Shown here: positions 12,050-25,210 of the stretch, piece by piece | Layout of the letters: each line of letters begins with the position of its first letter | Position numbering within the stretch: position 1 is the first letter of the stretch | Assembly: GCA_013396915.1 (NCBI GenBank) | Contig: VWZL01005191.1 | Location: 434,001-498,000 of the forward strand | Direction: 5' to 3' | Length of the DNA: 64,000 nucleotides | Source of the DNA: Stercorarius parasiticus | Lineage: Eukaryota > Chordata > Aves > Charadriiformes > Stercorariidae | Made by a program: the position numbers and the translations under genes | Notes under the pieces: model-generated | What the model saw: only the letters and a program-made list of their open reading frames with translations | Databases searched by the model: none | What the model was told of the DNA's origin: nothing

Positions 12050-13384
12050 GTGAACTTCTTCCTGACCTCTGTGGATGTGAAATCTCTTTTGGTACTTCCC
12101 AAAAGATCTGATGTTTTCTTCTCTCTGTTACAAGTTTACTAAGGCTGGTGAACATTAAATGTCTACATCTGGATTTTCTTATTCACTCTGTCATGAGGTG
12201 TAAATTACTTCACTTTAAAAGTAATGGCATATACTTTAAGTAATTTCATCTGAAGACAAAGATTTAAAATTTTTTACCCAAGCCAGGATTGTTTGCAAAG
12301 ATCATAAAAGGATACTTTGCATCTAGAGCTCTTCATGCATTTAAGAATTCAGTTTTTACAATCACCTGTCAAAGATGACCATTAAAAACTATATGATATT
12401 AATAAAGAAAATTTTGGAGACCAATTTATTTGATATGGCAAATAGTTCTTGGCAGTGAAAGAAAGAAGCTGCTATGTGAGCAGTTCTCTTATTTTGCTTG
12501 TTATAATAAATGCCATTCTACAGATGGAATTCAAGCAGTAATTCCAAAAAATATTAAATGATCTACTTTAAAAAAATGAGTCAAGTGAGTCCTCCCTTTT
12601 TAAAGGCTGTGAAAAAGAAATAGTCTTTTTTCAGACTTGCCAGTAGAGAAGGGGATAAGCGGGAAGTACAATTGATCTCATCTGAAATCTTACAGTCAAG
12701 AACATTTATTATGGCATAAGGCAGAAAGTGAGAGATGCTTATAAATGAGATCCAACTGTCTCCAGATGCATTTTGCTGAAGTACTATTCAGAGTGAACCT
12801 TTAAAACCTGAATTTGGAAAGCATAAGCCATGCTAAAATAAATCTAAGCTGATATATTCATTTGTAACAAAATGAATGTGACACATCATGGCTGTGACAG
12901 TATGTAATTTCATCCTGAGAATTCAGTTTTCAGAGGTGATTTAATTTTCTTTAAAACATTATTGAAAACTACAAGACACAGATTAGAATAAATATCCTTG
13001 TCTCATATGGATATTAATTTTGACAATGTGCACCCTACAACTGAAATACAATAGGCAAATCCACTATTTGCTAAGTCATCTATGATGGAAGGGGTTGACA
13101 AATAATTATTTAAATGCTCAGTATGATCACCACTCTAATGTTTAAAGACTCTGAGCAGGAGATAGGATAAAGGGCAGGAAAGGTAGATGATTTATACGTG
13201 CTTCATTAAATATTTTTTCAGGCATTAACACAATCCAGAAGAAGGACGCTGACTCAACCGACTGCTATCTGCAAAGTTAGTACATAAGGTCTAAGACATG
13301 GTAAAGTTAAACTGCAGTGAGAGATGTGTCCATGGTATGGAGCTGTTTGATAAATGCTGTTGCAGTATTTGTCTTAGACAGTCC

Positions 13385-13815
13385 CCAAACCGTGCCTATT
13401 AAAGTCAATGGGAATTTCGTCTACAGGCAATGAATAAGGCTAGATTCTTTATATTTGCTTTTACAATCTGCTTGATACTCACAAATACGGTACCGTCCCC
13501 CCTACAACTGTGCGTGTGTGTATGCAAATGCACAGACACACACACTATTAAAACCTAGATGTGGGATTGAATTCTCTGCCTTCACACTCGAATGTCTACC
13601 AGAATGAGTTACTGTGCACCTTTCATATCACGGGGATGTATAGTCTTCATTAACCAAGCTGCATTAAAATCACAGCTCCAATATTTTGATTTAGCAAAGC
13701 GTTTAATCCTGTGCCAACTTCAAGCATGTAAGTAGTCCTGTTGAGTTAACGGTGCTCCTCACATGACTGAACTTAAGCATGTACTTAATTGCTTGATTTG
13801 GGGCCAGAGCACTGA
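13385..13815. repeat. Probable ancient amniote interspersed repeat fragments
   Basis: Two short blocks look like remnants of an old repeat I associate with non-mammalian amniotes. The first is ATTAAAGTCAATGGGAATTT (13398-13417). The second runs from about 13655 to 13815 and includes TTGATTTGGGGCCAGAGCAC near its end. About 240 bp of TG/CA and unique sequence separate them. I know the motif style (CTTCAATGGGA, then a GGGGCC end) but cannot assign a family name without a search. No coding potential. Confidence 0.35.
13510..13545. repeat. TG/CA hairpin microsatellite
   Basis: A 16-base arm GTGCGTGTGTGTATGC and its inverted partner GCACAGACACACACAC flank a 4-base AAAT loop; 13 of 16 positions pair. 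It probably arose from an inverted dinucleotide repeat rather than by selection. Confidence 0.8.
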
Positions 13816-15025
13816 GAACGCCGCAGGAGGGAGCCGCGGGCGGGGGAATGCACTTTGCTAAGCCAGACACCATTCAGGTTGTAATGGCTTAGTTCAAAAC
13901 TCTTTCTTTCCGACAGGCCGAAACTTTGAAGAAGCCAAAAGTTTTTGCAGTTGTTTGAAAGGATCATCGTGGCTCAGAATTCGAGAAAATAGGGGGAGTG
14001 AGGTGGTAGTAAGGACTGGATACAAACCTGAAAAAATAGGATCAGAAAGAACAAGAAGATTATGAGATATAGCAAAATGTCAAAACTAATAAGAGGAGAT
14101 TTCAGCTACCCAGACACACAGGAACAGGGACACAATGAGAGAAATAAATCAAGCAACAGTCATGTACTATATCCTCAATGTATTAAAAGGTGGCAAGAAA
14201 CACAAAAGTTCTGACTTTCAGCAGTGCAGCTGTTAGCAGATAGAGGTGCAGGACTCACTAATGACCATAATCCAGTTGGATTCATTACTGCAGACTGAAC
14301 CTGCAAAAGGAATAAAAAAAGCCCAAGGACTTTGAACACAGAAGAATGGGGAAGTGATGGAGGGGATCCAGTGGGTTAAGCGTCTAATGGGAGGAGTGGG
14401 AGAAGGGAAGGACACAGAGGAAATGGAAACTGCTCAGAAAGCAACTACCGCGTATCCAAGGGTGATGCGTATTATCCAACAATATATACACTAGGAGGAG
14501 AAAAAGACCATAGCAAATAAACACAGAATTGAAAAAGATATTAGGAGATAAATAAAAAATATACATAAGCAGCATAAAATTTCAGGTGCAGCAGGAGAAT
14601 GGAAAAATGTATACAATTGATTTATGATAAAAGAAAGCAAAGATACAAAAAGTGCAAGCAAATAATGAAATGAAGATGGTTGAAGATGACAGAAGTAGAC
14701 TACTATCAGAGTATATTCCTAGCATATATATGAAAAAGTCTGCAAAGAAAGCAACCGGTTTTCAGGGTGAAACCAAGGCAGCATGATACTATGAGCTCGT
14801 TCAAGCCCCATTCCTCATGGCTGATTTTACTATTACTGAAAGTTTTAAAACAATAAAGCAATTGGCAACACTTGTTTTTAGACAAAGTCTTCTCCATTTA
14901 CAATATACTGGGAAAAAGACAATCCTGCTTTCCTCATGTCACAGCCCAGCTGACATCAAGACAGGTAAGTTCACAGAGTTTTCCTACAACCTTCCACCTT
15001 TCCCAGAGTGACCCACGTGCATTAA

Positions 15026-15071
15026 AAGTAACTACATATCATCCTTAGAAGTAACTACATATCACCCTTAG
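15026..15071. repeat. 23-bp tandem duplication
   Basis: Two head-to-tail copies of a 23-bp unit starting AAGTAACTACATATCA and ending CCTTAG, with one C/T difference. Confidence 0.9.
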
Positions 15072-18000
15072 CAGACACTACAAGATGCTCAGGCAGTTGC
15101 CTCTTCCACTGCCATTGCACCTCCATTTTGAACAAGCTGGAAATTGGAAAATGTAGGAAACACTGAGTTTGAAGAGGTATTTGCAGCTCTAGACAGGATA
15201 AATTCAGGCATTACTATCATCAGCAAGATGGGAAATGTACTTTGGGCGTAATTATGGTTGGTTTGTTGTGGATATCAAGTCATTGCATTGGTGACATTGA
15301 AATTGTATTTCCACTGGCTTCATTTCTTTACTATGGCTGACATTCCACTGCCTTACTTCCATTGGTGGATCTGTCCGATCAACTTACAGCCTTCAATCAC
15401 TCCTAAAATTCACATTGTTGGCTTCTGCTCATGAACTCTCAAATGACAGAAATCCTGGGATGAAGATGACTCTAGAGACTTGTTCCTGCCCTGTTCTGCT
15501 GTCACCGTAGCTAAGCAGTATTACTTAAGTGATTTAACACCTCAGCTTCCAGATGCCTTTTATTTCGTCAAGGAGGCAACTTAGACCACATCTGTGTGAA
15601 TATGTAATTTATTCTTGGAACATTGTTTGACACTGAGACCTACTGCAGAAGGGCTCACCTCCATGCTGTTAAACTCTTTGACCCTCAAAAACAGGACAGC
15701 TGCATGCAAACTCTCTATTAAAAATGGTCCCATAGCTTCTAAACTGTGTCTGGGAATTTTTGGAGGGACAGTTAGTTTGCCTGGGCCAAAAAGATCCCAA
15801 GAAGCATCCTGAAAAATTATAAATATATACAGTTAAGCTGCCATGCCAGGGAGTGTTCCTCAGCATTACTTGAGACTGTTGACATGGGCCCTTGTGAAGA
15901 ACTTTCTTCTAAAAACACTTCTCTTTCTGTCTTTCCACTAACTGAGGAAATCTATGGAGACCTTCCTCCCCGAGCCAGTCTTTGGCTACTTCCCTTCTCC
16001 ACCCCACAGCTAACAATCTAAGCTCATACTACCAAAATAAGGCAAGGCAGGATGCTTCAGGTCAGAGAACTTGTAATTCCTTGGAAGAATTATAGCTTAC
16101 AGCATTAGGATCTACAGTCTTTCACATCTACTTGGTAGAGTCTTATAGGACTTTACTAACTCACTTCCTAGGAACAGAGCAATTGGCTTTTGAGCTGCCT
16201 AAAGTGTTGTTCCTAGAGCCAACCCCTTCCTATGTAAACATCTTTTCTCTGTGGTAACGTATTTCTGCCCCAAAACTACAGCTGTAATTTAAAAACAATT
16301 GGAAGAAGCATCAAAACCACAAACAAATAGCCAGAAAATCACGTTGCTTCTATATTAATCAGTGAGGTCAACAATAGAAAATCTTTGGCTAAGAGCAGAA
16401 GGCTACATCTTCCACTTTACTCCTATATTTGAACCACAGTAATAAACTGTGTAGGACAGTGTTATTACTTTAATGATTTTTGTTAAGCAGATTTTCTGCA
16501 AGTTTTTTCATTCAAGATTCTGTACTGTTTTGGAAAGCAAAATGCAACATAGCCACAGCCATAGCAACAGGAATGTTAAATGACAGGTGGCAATAGGAGC
16601 AAGGTTGTATAATTTGAGAAACGGTTCCACTCAATCAAATGTTGCATTTGGAAACAACAGATAGGAGGGCAGGTGCTTGCTTATCACCATTGGTAATGGA
16701 AATACAACTGCAGCTCCAGTTCTGTTTGAGAAGGTGCAACACACAGTGGGATACAGAAAAAGAATGGTCAGAGATGCTGCTTAAAGCCACAAGAGAAATC
16801 ATGGATTGGTTTAACAAAGACACAAAAAGCCCTTGATATTCCTGAGATTCAGTAAACGCTGATAAAAAAACTTCTTCTGATACTTAACCCTTTATAACTT
16901 AGGGTGGTTTTTATTCTCGCTGTAGCATATGCTCCCACTCTTGTGTGGAACAGCTAGTGGAAACATCGACTGGGGAAAAAGATGGGAACCATATACACCA
17001 GATATTATAATGTACCACTTCCCCTGTACAGTATAGTGCAATTCCCTCATGACAGCTTCTGAAATGAGGAAATACATAAAATATATATCAAATATCTGGA
17101 TGTGTTTTATTAGCTTTGTTTAGTATTTGTCACAGCGGTCAAAGTTGCAATAACGGAATTCCTATGCTCAGACATCTCCAAGTTCATCCTGTTCTTTCAG
17201 AAAAATAAGCATTTGTATCAGACTGGATTTTTCTTTAAGACAAAACAAAACCTGAAAACAACCCAAATCTCTTCATTTTAAATTGCAATCTTAAGAAGAA
17301 ATCCAAACTTGTACTTTATTGATGGTTATACTAAATGACTTTTTTCAATTGCTTATACATAAAACATGTTCACTGCAGTTTAACGCATCAGGGCTGTCTA
17401 ATGTACAGAGAAGCTGCTGTGCTTTATACTAATTTAACCTTAAAAAAAATAGATTTAATAGTATAACTTAAATCTGTTGATCTCACTTAATCAGCACAAA
17501 ATATACTTGACTAAAGATATCTCTGCTCCTTCTGACGTGAGGCTATAAACCAAGGTATGTACGTACAGTCCTTTCTAATTCCAGTCAGTAGCACACATAC
17601 TGTATATAAATATGTCTTGATTTTATTTGCTGTTCTTTCAAGTTCTGCATCAGTGAGAATCTTCAATAACAGAAGTAAAGCACTTAAAGCCTTCTGCTGC
17701 CCTCTGCACCTTCCAGCAATAAATAAATAAGACCCCGGTCCTGAAGGTAAGGCTAAACCCTTGCTCTTGCGAGGAGACCTTCTGATTTCAGTAGTGTTTC
17801 ACATAGAGCAAGTTAAAGGATAAAGGTTTAAATCAGTAATTGCAATAACTTGTCCATTTTATTTGCATAACTCTCTTCTTTCTACAAAGCATGCTGAATT
17901 TCAGGACATGGAAAACCAGGACATTTGGCATAAACTTTTAATTTGAGCTTTTTTTAAACAGCTAACATATATTTTATTTCTTCAGAACAAAGTTAAAGGC

Positions 18001-19754
18001 ATTTGAAAAAAACAAATACTTTGCTAAAACTGTAATTAAAAAAAAACCAAACTTTTTCCTGAAAGCTTTTTTAGGTGAACTAAATTATACTGGACATATA
18101 TAAATAAAAAAAAAGAAAAGAGCAAAGAAGAACATGAACATATATTACTAGTGTAATTCATCAAAAACAGTTGACACTTCAATCTAATCCAGAAAATGAA
18201 AACACAGAACTTTATAGAGTTATAGGAAGTAAGCAATTTAAACGTACCATGGCACAAGGTCATCTAACAATGAAGCCGGGAAGATGTTCTCTTTTTATTC
18301 GCTCTCCTTCACTCCTTTAATCCTTCTGAACCTATCAAGTACAGATTAATATAAATCTTTTTAACAGCCAGAGGTGATCTTCAAATCAGATAATTAATAG
18401 TAGTGGTCCAAGTGTTCTATAACAGGTCCATCTTTCCATTTTAATATAAAATGAAAAGGCACTTTATGTAACTAAGCTATCACTTTGGGAAATGTTTCTT
18501 TTTACATAATAAAGTAATATATGTCTTAACTAATTAGTTCGTTATTCTAAAATGTAATTTTTTGGTAAAACTCACTGAGATATTTCATCTTCCTTAAAAA
18601 GGTGCTGATGTGGAAAAAAACAATTCTCAGGATACACTCACCGCGGTTCATTCAAAACACTCACTTGCCGACTCACTCCCCGAGTAGTCACAGCTAAATG
18701 TATGAGGCAGAGGAAATACACTCAATTTGTTTTGAAAGTAAACCTTCAAGGCCATTTCATAAGCAAAAATCATATTCATGTCATACAGACACTGTGGTTA
18801 AGTTTATGATTCCAATTAGGCCTGGAGAGCTTTCAATACTCTAGAAAAAAATTACTTCACTAATCTATATGTAAATACTTCAGTAAAACCACGGAACAAT
18901 GATCAGGTTCAGTATTAATATCACAAATTAAAGATGGCATCTGTAAACGTACCATCTAGAAGAATGATCAGAGTTCATGCAGAAGACTAATCTGTGATTT
19001 CAGCAGCCTATAAGCACCATGGAAACAACTGTGGTGGTGTAGTCATTAAATCTCGGTGTTACACATAAGAATAACACTAAATATTGAAACACAGCTAGTG
19101 GTCTGGTGGCAGCAGGGTGGGTAGCAGAAAATCACCTGGAAATGGCAGCCTGAAGAAACTCATGGTAGGACTAGCAGATGCTATGTTGTACGGTTCAAAT
19201 TGGCAATTAAAGATACTATGTGTGTTTGCATTTCCATTATACACTGTTAAAAATGAAAAAAAAACCCCAACAACCCAAATAACCCCTCTATTTCTAACTA
19301 TTTGTTTGTCTTACTGAAAGTGTGTTTTGTTTATTTAAGTAAATGCAACCGCACATTTTCTTGCCCCAGTGGAGACTGGGAAGAATTAGCCAAATATCTC
19401 ATGGAAGTCCTATAAAGAGGCAAAAATTGGAGGAGTACTGGAGGAAGGCGTGACCATCCCTGTATTTTCCAAAGCATTTAGGGGTTTTTTGTAGCTTCAG
19501 GACACATGAACTGTCTGTCTCAGTGTATACCAGACTTGCTCTGCCTCTGGACTCAGCTTTCACACAGCAGCATGGAGACAAGCCATCTGGAAAGGGCAAG
19601 CCCCCAGTAAGACTTCATGATGGGTCTTGCTCCTGCTTCTCTCCCTTGGCTTCACTGTCTTATATTGAGCCTTGTGGATGTGCAAAACAGATTTAGACAG
19701 TATAATTTTTAAAGGCAATCACTCAATTGACATATAAATTAGCTACGAGACATA

Positions 19755-20100
19755 TGGGGTAGGATTCAGGTCCAGACCATAGGTACCTAAATACAGGTAA
19801 CTACCTATGCACTAGATACACAAGATCTCACTTCAGTTAACAAAGATTAATTCGGTGCCCACACATAGCTGCTTAATTTCATTTTAGATGGATGCCCTAA
19901 GGTCTCAAAGACACCTGCCAAATGTTAGTAGATGTAATCCAGAACTTACAGGAGTCCTCAATTGCAACTGGTATTAGGAATGGCAATTGGTGTTACAGCA
20001 GTACTCTACAGTGTCTCAAATGACACCTATGTGTAAGCAAATGAATCAATCAATCCGGCCAGTGATGGCTGATCTATTTAACTCACCCCACGGCACGCAC
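19755..20100. repeat. Possible ancient repeat with GGTACCTAAATA motif
   Basis: The start (GGGGTAGGATTCAGGTCC, then ATAGGTACCTAAATACAGGT) resembles old repeats in reptiles and birds that carry AGGCACCTAAATA words. The boundaries are unclear and similarity fades after about 20,050. The assignment is from memory of the motif only. Confidence 0.3.
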
Positions 20101-22889
20101 CTAAGCTTGACAACTTCCCTTCTACCTGCCCCTACTGCAAAATAATTAGAATATATTTTTGATGCAGTCTTATGTGCAGCTAACATGGGAATATTACTCC
20201 TTCTTCCATTCTTTGATTTCCAGCAGATGAACAGTGTTTAAAGCCTCCACAGCTTAAAATGAAGCTAATTCTGGTAACAGGTCCATAGTAATGTCACATT
20301 TCCCTGCCACTCATAAACCTTGTCACTGTACAACCTATTACCTAAACTCTACTGCAGAAATAGCATAAACACAAAAAGAAATGGCTCATCCATCCACAAT
20401 TCACGATTGTTGGACTTTGTTGGACCATGCACAGCATAAAGAGCAGGAAGCACCCGAGTTCAATAAGTGTACTGCCTGACGAGGCATTTTTCACATAGGG
20501 ACCTAGAAGGGGAAGGAGGATGCCCCATTATTCAGTGCAAGCTAATTCTAAAATGGTTTTAAATTGCAAAGTACGAAGAGCCAGGGACACTCTCCCCAAG
20601 AGCTGAGCTGCCACATCTCTCACTGCTGTGTCAGTGAGGAGGAAGGAAAACAGGGAAGAGCTCTGGGCAGCTCTGCCATTTGGATGGTCATAAGAGACCT
20701 CAACAGGCACCAAACAGAGGCCAGGACAAATCTCTGCAGCAAAGATGATGAACCAGAAATTAACACACAAAAGTGAGCAGTGGAAAAAAGTATTTCCTGT
20801 CACTTTTCTTAGCTTAAATTAATGAATAATTTAATGAATAGCTGAAATTAGTGAATTAGATGTTTCCCTAACTGCTGTTGTGTCTAGGCATTAGCTACCT
20901 GATAATTTTTGGTTTGACCCATCAGAGAATTGAGCAGGAGGAAGAGAAGGTCATTGTAGCCTTCTGACCCATTTCAAAAAAGGGTTATTTTGTATGCTGT
21001 GAACAACATGGGATTTGGTGTGAAGTTTGGCGAGAAAGGGAATCTAAACTTGATGCCAAACTCTAGTGTAGTCAAATGTCAGATATCATGATAATTAAGC
21101 AAACTCCAAGAGACTGGAGATCAGCAGAAACCAATTTACCTTGCTTAAATACTAACAGTATAGATGATCCCATTTGGAGGAGGATCAATCAGTTGCAATC
21201 TCTTCTCTGTTTTCTCCCCCTGTTTCCCATGTGGCAAAGCAAAGATAACAAAACACAACTCAGGAGGTAAAACAATTTTCACCCACAGCAACAAAGAGAC
21301 AGGAAGAGCCATGCAGTCGTCCTGTGATATGGGAGAAGAAGTCTCTGTCCTCCCAGCATTTGTATCTGATAAACAGAGACAGAAGAGATGGCAGCCAGAG
21401 AGCACACAAAAAATATTTACCACAAAGTGCAAATTCTATTTGCAATGATATTGTAACTGCTTTCAGCTGACTTCAATCTTTTCCAAGTGGAATTCACCCA
21501 AAGAATACATTACAGGACAAAGTATTTTATAGATGTCATCTAGACACCGGAAATTGTGGCACCTACCCATGGTCAGTATGCGAGGCTCTCTCTCGCATGT
21601 GTTACAAGGATGACCATTTGTCTTCATGAAAACCATTTGACCTCAATATGTTACAACAGGCTGTGAAACTGCAAGTTTTTAATACTTCACATAATTGCCC
21701 CGATTTGCCTGCAATTCCAGATCCTCATTTTGAACTCAGTATTTTACAACAGCACAAAGGGAATTTAACTTGTCAAGTGGCTGGTAAAGCTGAAAATGAA
21801 ATATCATGATAAAATATGTCTGGGGTAGACCCTTCTGACCCAAACTTCTCTTTTGCCAGCAGAACAATTTGTCTCACCAGTCACTGTATGGGCTCCATCA
21901 ATTGTGTAGCTGATGGTTTTTCTGGACTTGCATCAAACAACCTCAGCGCATCGATCAGGACGTTCTTAAACCTCTGTCCTTTGATGCTAAATCCAAAAGT
22001 TCCCTTTTTATGTGCCCTTAACAAATAGACATTGATAACCTCAGAACATACCAATATGACAGATTTTATCTTGAAGGACCTAGAATAATTAAATGCGACC
22101 AACTTGTTTCTGAAAGGTTTCCTTCAGCTCTGCCTCAAGGATGTGACATATTTGCTGTTTTTTCTCAGTTTTCGATTTCTTTTGCTTTGTCAGGGAAAGC
22201 AATGCTGTTATATATCACACAAAATAGTGATGCAGTGAGGAGTGATAAGTGACAAAATCCAGTAGAGAAAAAGAGTTCAAATAAAAGTGTTTCATATCTT
22301 AAGCCATACAGGATTTTGCCAAAAATGTGAAAACTTTAAGACTTGAAAAATACCATTAATCAGGATTTGCCTTCCTAAAATAGTACAAAGAAATTTTCGT
22401 TCCTCAGAAAAGCAGGAGCAGACAACAAAAAAACCTCATCTTCATTAGGAATGCAAATACAGGGTAAATTTATCCAATGACCTTACTGAAGAAAAACTGT
22501 GAAAGTCAAAGTCTGGAAGTGAAAGAACCATAATTCATACTGTTGTCCATTATCCATTTTTTAAATTCATTCATTTCATTTTGCCTTATGCATTTGTATA
22601 ATTATGTGGCTTCTGCCATCACTGTTAAACACTTAAAATCTTTTTTTTATTATTTCTCACCTTGTAGAAATAGCTTGGCTGTTTTATGCAGTGACATACA
22701 CAAAAGATTATAACAGAAAAATTACGTAAAGGGCTCTTTTTTAAATGTTCTGCTCTAACTGCAGTAATCTCCATGGTTAGTCTCAGCCTTGGTGTGAACC
22801 TCACTGATGATCACATAAAAGTTTTGCCTCCTCATATATCTTCAAGTCTCATTGCAGTGGACACAAGTTGTCATGGAAAGCATTGTTCC

Positions 22890-23240
22890 AAGGAAAGAAA
22901 TGATTTCTTAGGTAGATAGAGGGGCTCTGGGGGCTTGAGGGAAGAAGAGCAGCTCAGGGCATGGCTGTGGGAAAGGCAGGACTGGGCATGGTGCTGGGCA
23001 CAGCTGAAGGCTATAGCTGAAGGGCTGAGGAGGGATGGAGGGAACAGGCAGTGGGAGCAGGTCCCAGAGGAAGGAAATGTTGGCTGAGAGAAGCTGGTGA
23101 GCAAAAAGTGGCAAGTACAGGGTGCTAGCAGCTAGCCTTGGCAGCACTGGGCAAGCATGGCTAGCAAGTGCTTGGCAGCATGAGGCACAGCTAGCAAAGA
23201 GGAGGTGAGCTAACACAAACAACATGGGCCACCATATTGG
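22890..23240. other. Purine-rich (GA-rich) strand-asymmetric block
   Basis: The plus strand is rich in G and A (many GAGG, GCTGAAGG and GGGCA words). Short words such as GCTAGC and GGCAGCA recur imperfectly. Near the end is GCCACCATATTGGC (23229-23242), which includes a CCATATTGG box. The 140-codon minus-strand frame here (22908-23330) is the low-complexity Leu/Pro/Ser/Cys translation of the asymmetry, not a gene. Confidence 0.45.
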
Positions 23241-24432
23241 CTCATTCTGTATCAGTGCTGCCCAGTAACCCCTAATAATTTCAAACTGTGAATGCAAATA
23301 ATTGCAGGAGGGGGAGCATTTTACACACATACACGCCCCCCCAGGGAAAAAGACTACAAATTGTACTTGTTGTTCTTTAGGAATTAATTACGGCTACTCT
23401 GTTTTTCTTATCTCCCTCAAATAGGAATGTTATTTCTTATGTCATTTGATTTGTGTTTGTGCACATCAAGTTCAGGCAGATGCCAAAACAAGTAAAAAGT
23501 CTGAATAACAAGTGGAATATATGCAACATCAGTTTCTAAAAAATAGACCCCCCTTCCTTCATAATAATTGCCCTACTCATGATCTCATTTTGATACGCTA
23601 TAATAGCTGAATAAACAAAACTGACTAGGTTAAAATTTGATTGTGCAGACTCCACTAGATCATGAGTACATTTTTTTGCAAAGGAAGGACTATTTTAAAG
23701 ACAAATATCAAGACTTATCAGACACAAAACCCCAGTGTCCATACTAAGTAAATGCTATCTGTAAATACAAAGTAAATATTTTTACAAAAGAGCAGAGATC
23801 CATTTAATCATTGGTATATTGCAGCCTCTGTAAAACCTGGGTAAATTAAGATGATCAAATTAATTAAATTATATTACTACTAATCTCCCAATTCCCACAG
23901 TTATTTCTGATATTCCAATTTCTAACTGCCAGCCACACTGAAATTCAGAAGATACATAGATGGCACCCACACTTAGTTCTTATCATTGAATGGCAGCATT
24001 TGAAGCCAGGTCTTTTGTGTCACCAGAAAATGGAAAATTCTGTGGAGACCAAAGATAAAGAGATGCTGCTAAGACGGACACTCCAGATAACTGAACGAGG
24101 GGACAAAGTGGTGTTAGGATTATGTTGATAATAGATCTCAACCAGATGTTCACTGACTTTTTCTGCCTTTTCAAAGCGGTGAAGCTTGCCTAAGTGAGAC
24201 ACTTTCAATAGTACTACCTTGAGGACTCTGCATAAAATTGCTTCTTCCAAGTGTTGTGTACGTGATTTTTTTTCCTATGAATGACAAATTTAGTAGTTAC
24301 TAATTTTTATTTCTAGCCCGCATTTCATGTTTCGTTAGGTTCTTATAACTACCTTCCGCCTACTACAGCACTCCACATGTACAAAGAGCTCTCCCTGACC
24401 AGGAGGCAAGTAAGTATCTGCTACCCTAGTAA

Positions 24433-24474
24433 GAGACACCAGAATTCGGAGACACCAGAATTCAGAGACACCAT
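24433..24474. repeat. 16-bp tandem repeat, about 2.6 copies
   Basis: The unit GAGACACCAGAATTCG repeats with one change, then a third partial copy (GAGACACCAT) decays. It lies about 10 bases upstream of the next CR1 fragment. Confidence 0.9.
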
Positions 24475-24486
24475 CATGACCCAAGC

Positions 24487-25210
24487 TTGAGAAGTGGGCC
24501 CATGTGAACCTCATGAGGTTCAACAAGGCCAAGTGCGGAGTCCTGCACCTGGGTCGGGGCAACCTCCGGTATCAATACAGGCTGGGGGATGAAAGGATTG
24601 ACAGCAGCCCTGCAGAGAAGGACTTGGGGGTGTCGGTTGATGAGAAGCTCAACATGAGACAGCAATATGCGCTTGCAGCCCAGAAAGCCAACCGCATCCT
24701 GGGTTGCATCAAAAGAAGCATGGCCAGCAGGTCGAGGGATGTGATTCTGCCCCTCTACTCTGCTCTGGTGAGACCCCACCTGGAGTACTGTGTCCAGCTC
24801 TGGAGCCCTCAGCACAGGAAACACATTGACCTGTTTCAGTGGGTCCAGAGGAGGGCCACAAAAATGGTCAGAGGGAGGGAACACCTCTGCTATGAGGACA
24901 GGCTGAGAGAGTTGGGGTTGTGCAGCCTGGAGAAGTGGAGGCTCTGCAGTCTTTCAATACTTAAAGGGAGCTTATGAGAAAGATATAAGGAAGAATTTTT
25001 TTACAATGAGGGTGGTGAAACACTGGAACAGGTTGCCCAGAGAGGTGGTAGATGTGCCATCCCTGGAAACATTAAAGGTCAGGTCAGGAGGGCTCAGAGC
25101 CCTCTGAGTAACCTGATCTAGTTGAAGATGTCCCTGCTCATTGCAGGGAGGTTGGACTAGATGACCTTTAAAAGTCCCTTCCAACACAAACTGTTCTATG
25201 ATTCTGTGAC
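24487..25210 (+). mobile_element. CR1 LINE fragment with C-terminal ORF2 and 3' UTR
   Basis: The longest CR1 open frame in this half of the window (24504-24977, 157 codons) encodes the region after the reverse-transcriptase catalytic core. Recognisable stretches are [44 protein letters not shown] and [16 protein letters not shown]. These are standard for the C-terminal tail of CR1 ORF2 protein. Near 24983 the sequence jumps from AAAGAT straight to ATAAGGAAG. Compared with the usual CR1 layout this looks like a deletion of about 100 bases between two AGAT words, which removes the normal end of the frame. The 3' UTR then follows with AACAGGTTGCCCAGAG and ends in TTCTATGATTCTGTGA-type octamers at about 25210. 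The copy is 5'-truncated and cannot be active. Confidence 0.93.

Larger units (their letters stand above)
12050..24432. other. 12-kb non-coding stretch with scattered old repeats
   Basis: No gene is supported. Recognisable pieces are a TG/CA hairpin (13510-13545), ancient repeat-like blocks (13385-13815 and 19755-20100), a 23-bp tandem duplication (15026-15071) and a purine-rich block (22890-23240), each listed separately. The rest is AT-rich DNA in which I see nothing. Confidence 0.5.

Noticed and set aside
22908..23330. 140-codon minus-strand frame
   Set aside because: Low-complexity Leu/Pro/Ser/Cys translation of a GA-rich block.
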